The position numbers were made by a program, and so were the translations under genes. A DNA stretch of 13,641 bases from Ignavibacteriales bacterium (GTDB taxonomy: Bacteria > Bacteroidota > Ignavibacteria > Ignavibacteriales > Melioribacteraceae): the NCBI GenBank assembly GCA_007280825.1, contig QYQI01000026.1, positions 1 through 13,641 on the forward strand, in the 5' to 3' direction. Shown piece by piece: positions 1-7,181 of this stretch; position 1 is the stretch's first letter, and every line of letters begins with the position of its first letter. A model generated the notes under the pieces. The model was not told the DNA's origin and ran no database searches. It saw only the letters and a program-made list of their open reading frames with translations.

Positions 1-419
1 CAATAGTTGTTGGCTTTGCAAAACGTTCCGCATTCTTCTTCAAATTTTTTCTGTTTCTTCTTAAAATTTTGAAAAGCTAATCGAAGAATTCTGTATTTGA
101 ATTCGATGACAGAACCGTAATCAATCTTATGCGGATTGTAATTTGGTACATGTGAAAGATCCTCATTACTAAGTAGATTATCTTTTTGTAATAATTCAAA
201 GCTGATTAATAATGGGTTACCTGCAAAAGCAGAAAAACATTGATATGGTGAATCACCGTATCCGGTCGGACCTAATGGAAATGTTTGCCATAATGTTTGT
301 CCAGCACTTTTTAAAAAGTCAACAAAGTGATAAGCATGGGGACCAAGATCACCTATTCCAAATTTACCCGGGAGGGAAGTAGGATGTAATAAAATACCTG
401 CTGAACGTTCGATCGTCAT
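1..419 (-). CDS. malQ: 4-alpha-glucanotransferase (amylomaltase, GH77), N-terminal part, cut by left window edge
   Basis: Reading the minus strand from the ATG at 419-417 gives 139 codons without a stop up to the window edge. The translation starts MTIERSAGILLHPTSLPG and continues with GIGDLG (residues 21-26), GQTLWQTFPLGPTGYGDSPYQ-type sequence (about 40-60) and NPLLI (68-72). These are the conserved N-terminal blocks of GH77 amylomaltases, which transfer alpha-1,4-glucan segments between maltooligosaccharides in cytoplasmic glycogen and maltodextrin metabolism. The family is usually about 500 residues long, so roughly a quarter is visible; the catalytic aspartate and glutamate lie outside the window. 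A GAGGAA ribosome binding site (complement of 423-428) sits just upstream of the ATG and supports this start. The gene is divergent from nrdJ. Family assignment is confident; physiological role is inferred. Confidence 0.93.
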   Translation of the reverse strand, partial: MTIERSAGILLHPTSLPGKFGIGDLGPHAYHFVDFLKSAGQTLWQTFPLGPTGYGDSPYQCFSAFAGNPLLISFELLQKDNLLSNEDLSHVPNYNPHKIDYGSVIEFKYRILRLAFQNFKKKQKKFEEECGTFCKANNY

Positions 420-706
420 GAGTTCCTCAATTGTTTGTGATATAAATCGCTATAAAAAAATAAAATAAAAAAACAATATTTACTTCAAACTTTTATTTAG
501 TATTTTGCATACGGTTGAGAAGTTAATCAATTGCATAATTTTTAAAAAATTGTTCAACTGATTGCTTCAAGAATTTTTTTTAGTTATGTTGAACTCACCT
601 TCAACGAGGTAAGAAAATCGTTCCTCAAAATAATTAAATAATAAAATTACTTTCGCTTTTATAAGAGAAAATTTTTCAATATGCTTTTCTAAGATTGGAG
701 TATTGA
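420..706. promoter_or_regulatory. Divergent intergenic region between malQ and nrdJ
   Basis: This AT-rich 287-base spacer must hold the promoters of both flanking genes. On the minus strand a weak sigma70-like pair, TTGTTT (complement of 471-476) and TATAGC (complement of 449-454) with a 16-base spacer, could drive malQ. On the plus strand TTGCTT (562-567) and TATGTT (585-590), 17 bases apart, could drive nrdJ; both pairs are poor matches. Inverted repeats built on GTTCAAC/GTTGAAC lie at 552-558, 588-594 and 600-605. TTGCATA occurs twice (505-511 and 531-537). GGAG at 697-700 is the nrdJ ribosome binding site. I see no cobalamin riboswitch core, no NrdR box and no small gene. Confidence 0.35.
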
Positions 707-3700
707 ATGAAGATAAATCGTCTTTTCACTAAAGCAGGAAAAGATTCTCTTGAATCAATTGAGTTTGTTAAGAGAACATCTGAAATAAAAAATCCAGATG
801 GCTCAATTGTTTTTAGAATGGAAGATGTATTTGTACCAAAGGAATGGTCGCAAGTTGCAACTGATGTTCTCGCGCAAAAATATTTTCGCAAAGCCGGTGT
901 ACCTAGGCTTTTAAGTAAGATAGATGAAAAAGGAGTCCCAACTTGGCTTCAACCTTCAATAGCAGATAAAAAACTTGATGAACTTCCGGAGAAAGAAAGA
1001 TACGGTTCGGAAACAGATTCAAGGCAAGTTTTTTATCGTCTTGCAGGAACGTGGACATATTGGGGATGGAAAGCAAAATATTTTGATAGTGAGGAAGATG
1101 CAAAAGCTTTTTACGATGAACATGTTTACATGTTGACAAATCAATTTGCAGCTCCAAATTCACCTCAATGGTTCAACACAGGTTTACATTGGGCTTACGG
1201 TATTAATGGACCTTCTCAAGGTCATTATTATGTAGATTACAAAACCGGTAAACTCACTTCTTCCGAAGATGCATATACGCATCCTCAACCCCATGCATGT
1301 TTTATTCAATCAATTAGGGACGATCTTGTTAATGAAGGCGGCATAATGGATTTGTGGGTTCGTGAAGCGCGTTTATTTAAGTACGGTTCTGGTACTGGAA
1401 CAAACTTTTCAGAACTTAGAGGAATAAATGAACCGTTAAGCGGTGGCGGAAAATCTTCGGGATTAATGTCATTTTTAAAAATCGGTGATCGCTCTGCCGG
1501 CGCAATTAAATCCGGCGGTACAACTCGTCGTGCAGCTAAAATGGTTACTCTCGATATTGACCATCCTGATATTCAAGAATTTATAAATTGGAAAGTAGTT
1601 GAAGAACAGAAAGTTGCCGCTTTGGTAACAGGTTCTAAAATTCTAAATCAACATCTTAACAATATTATCAAAGCTTGTTATGATGAACATCCCGAGAATG
1701 ACCGCTTCAGTAAAAAAACAAATTTAAGATTACGCAAAGCAATAATTGAAGCACGCAAATTAAATGTTCCGGAAAATTATATTGATCGCGTAATTAAATT
1801 AGCCAAACTTGGTTTTAGATCAATTGAAGTCCCTGTCTATAATGAAGATTGGAATTCAGAAGCATATACAACTGTATCGGGACAAAATTCGAATAATTCA
1901 GTCCGTGTTAATAATGGTTTTATGCAGGCAGTATTAAATGATGAAAATTGGAATTTGTATTGGAGAGTAGAAAAGAAAAAAGCAGAAAAAGATGGAAGAG
2001 AACCAAAACCTTGTAAAACACTTGGTGCAAAAGAACTTTGGGATGATATCGCTTATGCCGCATGGTCAAGTGCAGATCCTGGACTACAGTTCGATACAAC
2101 AATAAATGAATGGCACACATGTCCGGAGAGCGGATCAATACGTGCATCTAATCCTTGCAGCGAATATATGTTCTTGGATGACACTGCGTGCAATCTTGCA
2201 TCTCTTAACCTTGTAAAATTTTATAATGACGACACACAAAAATTTGATATTGAAGCTTACCGTCATGCAACAAGATTATGGACTGTAGTTCTTGAGATAA
2301 GTGTTTTAATGGCACAATATCCTTCAAGAGAAATTGCGCAAAAAAGTTACGAGTTCAGAACACTTGGAATTGGTTATGCAAACCTTGGTTCATTATTGAT
2401 GAGACAAGGTATTCCTTATGATAGTAAAGAATCTTCTGCGATCTGCGGAGCGCTCACAGCAATCATGCACATGCGTGCATATGCAACATCGGCAGAGATG
2501 TCCAAAGAACTCGGTTCGTTTCCGCGTTATCAAGAAAATGCAGAAGCAATGCTAAGAGTTATTCGGAATCATAAACGTGCTGCCTATAATGTTAAGAAAG
2601 ATGAATATGAAACTCTGTCAATCCTACCAGTAGGAATTAATCCGGAAAATTGTCCTTCCGATTTATTAAATGCCGCAAGAGAAGATTCTGATTTTGCTTT
2701 AGAGTTAGGAGAAAAGTACGGTTTCAGAAATGCACAAGTAACGGTAATAGCTCCAACCGGAACAATCGGATTAGTCATGGATTGCGATACTACAGGAATC
2801 GAACCGGATTTTGCTTTAGTGAAATTTAAGAAACTTGCAGGCGGAGGTTATTTCAAAATTATTAATCAATCAATTCCTCCTTCTTTAAAGAGATTAGGTT
2901 ATAATGAAGATCAAAGCCGTGAAATAATTAAGTATGCAAAAGGTTCCGGGACACTTATCGGATGTCCTCATATTAATCATGAATCGCTCAAGGCAAAAGG
3001 ATTCAACGATGATGTGCTGAATAAGATTGAAACTATTTTGCCCTCCGTATTTGAATTAAGTTTTGCATTCAATAAGTATACGCTTGGTGAAAAGTTTTTG
3101 AAAACTAATCTCAATATTACCGATGAACAAATGAACAATTTCAATTTTGATCTTCTAATAGAACTCGGATTTACAAAAGAAGAGATTGCATCGGCAAACG
3201 ATTACGTTTGCGGAACAATGACTATTGAAGGCGCACCTTTCTTAAAACATGAACACTATCCTGTATTTGATTGTGCTAATAAATGCGGGAAAAAAGGAAT
3301 ACGCTTTATTAAAACCGATGCACATATTAATATGATGGCAGCTGCTCAACCATTTATTTCCGGCGCAATATCCAAAACTATTAATCTTCCTAATAATGCT
3401 AGTATTGATGATATCAAATACGCTTACTTACAATCATGGAAACTTGGGACAAAAGCTAATGCACTTTACAGAGATGGTTCAAAACTTTCTCAACCTCTAA
3501 ACAGCATGACTGATGAAGAAGTTGAAGACTTGATGGAGAAGAAAGAAGAAAATGATATAATCAAGATTGCAGAAAGAATTATTCATAGATACATTGCTAA
3601 GAGAAGAAGATTGCCGGATAGAAGAACCGGCTACACACAAAAAGTAAAAATTAACGGTCAAACCGTTTACATTAGAACCGGTGAATACGAGAACGGGCAG

Positions 3701-4267
3701 CTTGGTGAAGTATTTATAGACATGCACAAAGAGGGCGCTGCATTCAGAAGTTTATTGAACTGCTTTGCAATTTCGATTTCTCTCGGTTTACAGCATGGTG
3801 TTCCCCTTGACGAATTTATTGATGCTTTTGTCTTCACACGATTCGAACCAAGCGGAGTATTAACCGGTCACAGCAGAATAAAAATGGCTACATCTGTAAT
3901 TGATTTTATCTTCAGAGAATTGGCCGTTACATATCTTGGCAGAAATGATCTTGCTCATGTTGATGAATCAGAGATAATTAAAAAAATAGATCACCGCTCT
4001 GTTGTAGAACCGGATTTTGAAAGTGAAGAGATTGTTAGTGAAAGAATGATCGAATTAGATAATGCTAAAGATCTTGTAGATCGTTATCCGGGTGATACAC
4101 CATCAGAACAAAAAGCTCATGCTATTACTCGTCACCAAAGTGTTATGAAAGCTCGTGAACGCGGTTACACTGGCGATATCTGTCCCGAATGCCAAAGTCT
4201 GACCATGGTTCGTAACGGTACTTGTTTGAAGTGTATGACTTGCGGAGCTACTACGGGATGTAGTTAA
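707..4267 (+). CDS. nrdJ: Adenosylcobalamin-dependent (class II) ribonucleoside-diphosphate reductase
   Basis: This 1186-residue cytoplasmic enzyme reduces ribonucleotides to deoxyribonucleotides using a thiyl radical generated from adenosylcobalamin, so it needs no oxygen and no separate radical subunit. Visible hallmarks are the redox cysteine in PHACFIQ (C198), the NPCSE active-site motif (482-486) with the radical cysteine C484 and E486, the second redox cysteine in ACNLASLNL (C495), and the phosphate-binding PTGTIG loop (683-688). The C-terminus carries CPEC (C1159/C1162), CLKCMTC (C1173/C1176/C1179) and C1185. This resembles the zinc-ribbon-like tail of long NrdJ proteins, which re-reduces the active site. 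Length fits the long NrdJ subfamily. The ATG at 707 is preceded by GGAG at 697-700, and the N-terminus aligns with family starts. The gene appears monocistronic, ending at the terminator at 4302-4328. No nrdAB or nrdD gene is in view. Confidence 0.96.
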   Translation: MKINRLFTKAGKDSLESIEFVKRTSEIKNPDGSIVFRMEDVFVPKEWSQVATDVLAQKYFRKAGVPRLLSKIDEKGVPTWLQPSIADKKLDELPEKERYGSETDSRQVFYRLAGTWTYWGWKAKYFDSEEDAKAFYDEHVYMLTNQFAAPNSPQWFNTGLHWAYGINGPSQGHYYVDYKTGKLTSSEDAYTHPQPHACFIQSIRDDLVNEGGIMDLWVREARLFKYGSGTGTNFSELRGINEPLSGGGKSSGLMSFLKIGDRSAGAIKSGGTTRRAAKMVTLDIDHPDIQEFINWKVVEEQKVAALVTGSKILNQHLNNIIKACYDEHPENDRFSKKTNLRLRKAIIEARKLNVPENYIDRVIKLAKLGFRSIEVPVYNEDWNSEAYTTVSGQNSNNSVRVNNGFMQAVLNDENWNLYWRVEKKKAEKDGREPKPCKTLGAKELWDDIAYAAWSSADPGLQFDTTINEWHTCPESGSIRASNPCSEYMFLDDTACNLASLNLVKFYNDDTQKFDIEAYRHATRLWTVVLEISVLMAQYPSREIAQKSYEFRTLGIGYANLGSLLMRQGIPYDSKESSAICGALTAIMHMRAYATSAEMSKELGSFPRYQENAEAMLRVIRNHKRAAYNVKKDEYETLSILPVGINPENCPSDLLNAAREDSDFALELGEKYGFRNAQVTVIAPTGTIGLVMDCDTTGIEPDFALVKFKKLAGGGYFKIINQSIPPSLKRLGYNEDQSREIIKYAKGSGTLIGCPHINHESLKAKGFNDDVLNKIETILPSVFELSFAFNKYTLGEKFLKTNLNITDEQMNNFNFDLLIELGFTKEEIASANDYVCGTMTIEGAPFLKHEHYPVFDCANKCGKKGIRFIKTDAHINMMAAAQPFISGAISKTINLPNNASIDDIKYAYLQSWKLGTKANALYRDGSKLSQPLNSMTDEEVEDLMEKKEENDIIKIAERIIHRYIAKRRRLPDRRTGYTQKVKINGQTVYIRTGEYENGQLGEVFIDMHKEGAAFRSLLNCFAISISLGLQHGVPLDEFIDAFVFTRFEPSGVLTGHSRIKMATSVIDFIFRELAVTYLGRNDLAHVDESEIIKKIDHRSVVEPDFESEEIVSERMIELDNAKDLVDRYPGDTPSEQKAHAITRHQSVMKARERGYTGDICPECQSLTMVRNGTCLKCMTCGATTGCS

Positions 4268-4301
4268 ATTTACAATGTTCTATATGTTTCTACTTGACAA
4301 G

Positions 4302-4328
4302 AAAGGGGCTAAAGCTTAGCCCCTTTTT
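4302..4328 (+). terminator. Rho-independent terminator of nrdJ
   Basis: A perfect 11-bp stem, AAAGGGGCTAA (4302-4312) with TTAGCCCCTTT (4316-4326), closes on a 3-base AGC loop and runs into TTTTT (4324-4328). It begins 34 bases after the nrdJ stop and separates nrdJ from the yggS cluster. Confidence 0.93.
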
Positions 4329-4351
4329 CATTATATTTGAATTGTTATTCG

Positions 4352-4380
4352 TTGACTTTTATAACTCAAAGGAATACATT
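4352..4380 (+). promoter_or_regulatory. Putative sigma70-type promoter of the yggS-rluD cluster
   Basis: TTGACT (4352-4357, 5 of 6 matches to TTGACA) and TACATT (4375-4380, 4 of 6 to TATAAT) are exactly 17 bases apart. They sit between the nrdJ terminator and the first gene of the cluster, leaving a short leader of about 14 bases before the yggS ATG. A Bacteroidota-type -7 element TATATTTG also occurs at 4332-4339 but has no TTG at the usual distance upstream. Assigned by pattern and position only. Confidence 0.45.
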
Positions 4381-4400
4381 TTCACCCTCATTTTTGAGCA

Positions 4401-5120
4401 ATGATTGCAGAAAATCTTAATAAAGTTGAAGACAAGATTGCAGAATCTTGCATAAAATGTGGTAGAAATCGTTCTGAAATAAGACTGATTGCGGTGAGTA
4501 AAACTCAACCGGTTGAAATAATAAAAGAAGTTCTTAATACCGGAATTAATAACTTAGGAGAAAATAAAGCTCAAGAATTGCGTGATAAATCGGAGCTAAT
4601 CACAGGAGATTTTAACTGGCATTTTATCGGTCATCTTCAAACAAATAAAGTTAAATATGTTATTAAAGCGGCAGAATTTATTCATGCTGTAGATTCGATA
4701 AAGTTAGCCGAAGAAATAAATAGAAAATCAAAAGAGATGAATAAAAATCAGAAAGTTCTTCTTGAAATTAAAACTTCTGATGAAGCAACAAAATTTGGAC
4801 TTGCAAACGAAAAAGAAATTTTTGAAGTAGCTCAGTTTTGTAAGAACAGTTCTAATTTGAATTTAGTTGGTTTGATGACTATGGCGCCGTTTACCGATGA
4901 TGAGAGTGTGATCAGAAATTGTTTTATAGAATTACGCGAACTAAAAGAGAAACTAAATAAGAATGGATTTGCTATTTCTGAACTTTCTATGGGAATGACA
5001 AACGATTACACAATTGCAATTGAAGAAGGAGCTACGATGTTAAGAATTGGAACTGCAATTTTTGGTGACCGGCCTACCGGCAGGCAGGCAGAATTTATAA
5101 ATAACGCGGGAACAAAATGA
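4401..5120 (+). CDS. yggS: YggS/PROSC family pyridoxal-phosphate homeostasis protein
   Basis: The 239-residue product is a cytoplasmic single-domain PLP-binding protein of the YggS/YlmE family, with a TIM-barrel fold like the N-terminal domain of alanine racemase. These proteins buffer free PLP and affect amino-acid balance; no enzymatic reaction is established. Visible motifs are LIAVSKTQ with the PLP lysine K34, the NLGENKAQEL block, WHFIGHLQTNK, IHAVDS, KFGL, GLMTMAP, and LSMGMTNDYTIAIEEGAT followed by RIGTAIFGDRP. The sequence after FGDRP (PTGRQAEFINNAGTK) goes beyond the usual family end and is partly encoded by a GC-rich palindrome (5072-5089). Only a weak GAG precedes the ATG. The stop overlaps the divIVA start by four bases (ATGA), suggesting translational coupling. 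Confidence 0.95.
   Translation: MIAENLNKVEDKIAESCIKCGRNRSEIRLIAVSKTQPVEIIKEVLNTGINNLGENKAQELRDKSELITGDFNWHFIGHLQTNKVKYVIKAAEFIHAVDSIKLAEEINRKSKEMNKNQKVLLEIKTSDEATKFGLANEKEIFEVAQFCKNSSNLNLVGLMTMAPFTDDESVIRNCFIELRELKEKLNKNGFAISELSMGMTNDYTIAIEEGATMLRIGTAIFGDRPTGRQAEFINNAGTK
5072..5089. repeat. GC-rich REP-like palindrome inside the 3' end of yggS
   Basis: The 14-base core GCCTACCGGCAGGC (5072-5085) is a palindrome with one mismatched pair, extended by a further AGGC (5086-5089). It is far richer in G+C than the AT-rich surroundings and encodes PTGRQA in the yggS frame, beyond the conserved protein end. From memory, very similar CCTGCCTGCCGGTAGGC-type units recur in Bacteroidota genomes and leave PTGRQ-like tails in proteins; this was not searched. 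Only one copy was noticed in this window. Confidence 0.5.
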
Positions 5121-5665
5121 AATTCACCCCGTTCGGAATAAAAAATCAAGAGTTCAACAAAAGCGTCCGAGGTTACGACCGTGACGAGGTAAATAATTTC
5201 CTTGAACGGTTATCGGATGAATTTGAACAACTGCAAAATGAAAATGAAAAGCTGAAGAATGAACTCGACCGTCAGGAAGAACAATTAAAAGAGTTCAAAC
5301 GAATTGAAAAAAATCTTCAGCAAGCAATGTTGAATCAAACAGAATCAACTTCTAAAACGGTAGATTCTGCGAAGAAACAAACTGCTCTGATGGTAAAAGA
5401 AGCGGAACTCAAATCCGCACAAATAATTGAAAAAGCAAAAGAGAGTGCTAATTCTGTGCGCGATTCTGTTTTGAAACTCCGTGAAGAAAGAAAATTATTA
5501 ATTGCACGTATCAAAGCATTGATTGATTCTCAATCAAGTTTACTCGAGATGAATGTCCAAAACATTGATACACGTCCTAAGAAAAAAGAAATTGCAAAAG
5601 AACAGACTAATCAAGAAGAACAAAGCGATATAAATGTTGATGATATTTTGGAGAAACTTTTATGA
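5117..5665 (+). CDS. divIVA: DivIVA-domain protein
   Basis: The 182-residue product opens with a typical DivIVA N-terminal domain: FTPFGIKNQEFNKSVRGYDR (about 3-22) followed by DEVNNFLERL (23-32). In this family that region forms the crossed, lipid-binding tip that senses curved membrane. A parallel coiled coil is predicted from about 33 to 75, with a second helical stretch at about 90-145 (AELKSAQIIEKAKESANSV and onward). The tail is charged and ends in an acidic/hydrophobic patch (DINVDDILEKLL). DivIVA proteins act as polar or septal scaffolds for division, wall synthesis or chromosome positioning; the client here is unknown. The start overlaps the yggS stop by four bases, and the stop overlaps the next start by four bases. 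Its position next to yggS and upstream of ileS matches Gram-positive bacteria. Confidence 0.92.
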   Translation: MKFTPFGIKNQEFNKSVRGYDRDEVNNFLERLSDEFEQLQNENEKLKNELDRQEEQLKEFKRIEKNLQQAMLNQTESTSKTVDSAKKQTALMVKEAELKSAQIIEKAKESANSVRDSVLKLREERKLLIARIKALIDSQSSLLEMNVQNIDTRPKKKEIAKEQTNQEEQSDINVDDILEKLL

Positions 5666-6483
5666 GTACTCTTATTGAAATGATTAATCAAACTTTAGAA
5701 GTAATCAGAAAGAAGACAGATAAAAATTATGAAGTTGGAATTATACTTGGTACCGGACTCGGCGGATTAGTTAAAGATATTTCTGTTGAACATGAAATTG
5801 ATTATTCCGATTTACCGCATTTTCCTCTCTCTACTGTCGAATCACATCAAGGTAAATTAATTTTTGGAAAGATCGGCGGGAAAAATGTTGTTGCGATGCA
5901 AGGTAGATTTCATTTCTACGAAGGATACACGATGCAGCAAATTACTTATCCTGTTCGTGTTATGAAATTTCTGGGCGTTAAAAATTTATTAGTCTCAAAT
6001 GCTTGCGGCGGTATGAACCCGATCTACCAACGCGGAGATATTATGCTGATGGTTGATCATATAAATTTATTGGGTGATAATCCGCTTATTGGAAAGAATG
6101 AAGATGAGTTCGGACCAAGGTTTCCCGATATGAGCGAACCGTATAATTTAGAGTTGATAAAATTGGCCGAACAAGTTGCTCTTGAAAATAAAATTAAAGT
6201 TCAAAAAGGTGTTTATGTTGCTGTACCCGGACCTAATCTTGAAACAAAAGCCGAATACAGATTTTTACGTGCTATCGGCGCTGATGTTGTCGGCATGTCA
6301 ACCGTTCCGGAAAATATAGTAGCTAATCATATGGGCATGAAAGTTCTTGGTTTAAGTATCATAACTGATGAATGTTTTCCGGATGCTTTAAAACCGGCAA
6401 AGGTTGAAGAAATTATAGCCGCGGCTATGGCTGCAGAACCAAAGATGACTTTGATAATGAAAGAGGTTATAAAAAAACTGTGA
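5662..6483 (+). CDS. punA: Purine-nucleoside phosphorylase, class I trimeric type
   Basis: The 273-residue protein matches trimeric (PNP/MTAP superfamily) phosphorylases, which split purine nucleosides with phosphate into free base and ribose-1-phosphate in the cytoplasm. Visible blocks are GIILGTGLGGL (26-36, phosphate loop), ESHQGKL (60-66), MQGRFHFYEGY (79-89), SNACGGMNP (112-120), VPGPNLETKAEYR (188-200) with E194 aligning to human PNP Glu201, and VVGMSTVPENIVA (209-221). LSIITDECF (231-239) places D236 at the position of human Asn243, with the same 42-residue spacing, which may alter base preference. A GGAG site (5650-5653) precedes the ATG, which overlaps the divIVA stop. Its place in a division/tRNA cluster suggests co-expression rather than shared function. 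'punA' follows class I usage. Confidence 0.93.
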   Translation: MSTLIEMINQTLEVIRKKTDKNYEVGIILGTGLGGLVKDISVEHEIDYSDLPHFPLSTVESHQGKLIFGKIGGKNVVAMQGRFHFYEGYTMQQITYPVRVMKFLGVKNLLVSNACGGMNPIYQRGDIMLMVDHINLLGDNPLIGKNEDEFGPRFPDMSEPYNLELIKLAEQVALENKIKVQKGVYVAVPGPNLETKAEYRFLRAIGADVVGMSTVPENIVANHMGMKVLGLSIITDECFPDALKPAKVEEIIAAAMAAEPKMTLIMKEVIKKL

Positions 6484-7097
6484 TAGAGAAAAAACCAATT
6501 TATTATGCCACACCGGGATTGCTTGCAGTTATTATTTTTGCATCCAACTTTTTAAGCACGGATTTGTTTAAAGCAGGCTATCAGAATTTTTCCGTCTGGT
6601 TTGTTCTTTCTGTCTTTTCATTTGCATGCGGCTGGTTGATAAATAAAACACTTAGTTACAATCATGGCGGTAAAGTTGTATTTGCAGTTATAGTTGCCTC
6701 TGTGTTTGTAAGCATTTTACTTGTTTCAATATTTAGCGAGTATTTTGGAATGAGTAATCTTCTTGTTGAGAATATGATTTTATATGTTCTCCGTAACATT
6801 ATGCTTGGTGCAATCGCATTTTTTGGAATGGCTGTATCGGAAATTATTCTTCTGCAGAAAGAAGGGAACAAAGGGAAATCAAAAGAAGATGATGCAAAAA
6901 AAATATTAATTGCTGCCCAACGCGAAGCTCAGATAATAGTTGAAGAATCAAAATTGAAAGCAGATAAATTGCTTTATCACGCTCAACAAAGTGTTGATGA
7001 TATGGTTGAGAGAAAAACTCAAATTGAAAGAAGACTGAAAGAATTTCTTTCTGCCGAGAAAGAATTAATAAAGAAATACGAATCAGAAGAAGAATAA
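6480..7097 (+). CDS. Uncharacterised membrane protein, four TM helices plus cytoplasmic coiled coil
   Basis: I do not recognise this 205-residue protein as a named family. It begins with GTG, which overlaps the phosphorylase stop (GTGA); the nearest Shine-Dalgarno-like AGAGG (6462-6466) is rather distant. Four hydrophobic segments are seen at about residues 12-27, 38-56, 65-89 and 98-125. A polar hinge (KEGNKGKSKEDD, 127-138) follows, then a long amphipathic helix (about 139-200) rich in Ala, Glu and Lys: ILIAAQREAQIIVEESK, then KADKLL and IERRLKEF. This tail resembles the second helical region of the DivIVA protein encoded two genes upstream (both contain AQII followed by E) and also resembles ATP-synthase b-type stalks. 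An even number of helices would put both ends in the cytoplasm. A membrane-anchored partner of DivIVA is a reasonable guess but unproven. Confidence 0.8.
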   Translation: MIEKKPIYYATPGLLAVIIFASNFLSTDLFKAGYQNFSVWFVLSVFSFACGWLINKTLSYNHGGKVVFAVIVASVFVSILLVSIFSEYFGMSNLLVENMILYVLRNIMLGAIAFFGMAVSEIILLQKEGNKGKSKEDDAKKILIAAQREAQIIVEESKLKADKLLYHAQQSVDDMVERKTQIERRLKEFLSAEKELIKKYESEEE

Positions 7098-7181
7098 ACG
7101 CCCAACCCAACCTTTTCCAAGAGTAGGCATTTTATAAATGGGATATAGATAAATTTTCAAATTCATTTTTAGAGTTAATAA

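Noticed and set aside
505..537. Two TTGCATA copies as a repeat array or regulator site
   Set aside because: Two 7-base copies in AT-rich DNA are easily due to chance and are not part of a larger symmetric pattern.
420..706. Cobalamin riboswitch or NrdR box upstream of nrdJ
   Set aside because: I found neither the conserved B12-box-like core nor an ACACTATATATAGT-like box; the region is simply AT-rich with short inverted repeats.
4332..4339. TATATTTG as a Bacteroidota-type -7 promoter element for yggS
   Set aside because: The nearest upstream TTG at 4294-4296 is about 35 bases away, too far, and the region between contains the nrdJ terminator; the 17-base-spaced pair at 4352-4380 is a better candidate.
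7098..7181. T-box leader upstream of ileS
   Set aside because: The gap is only 84 bases, with no terminator hairpin and no T-box consensus.
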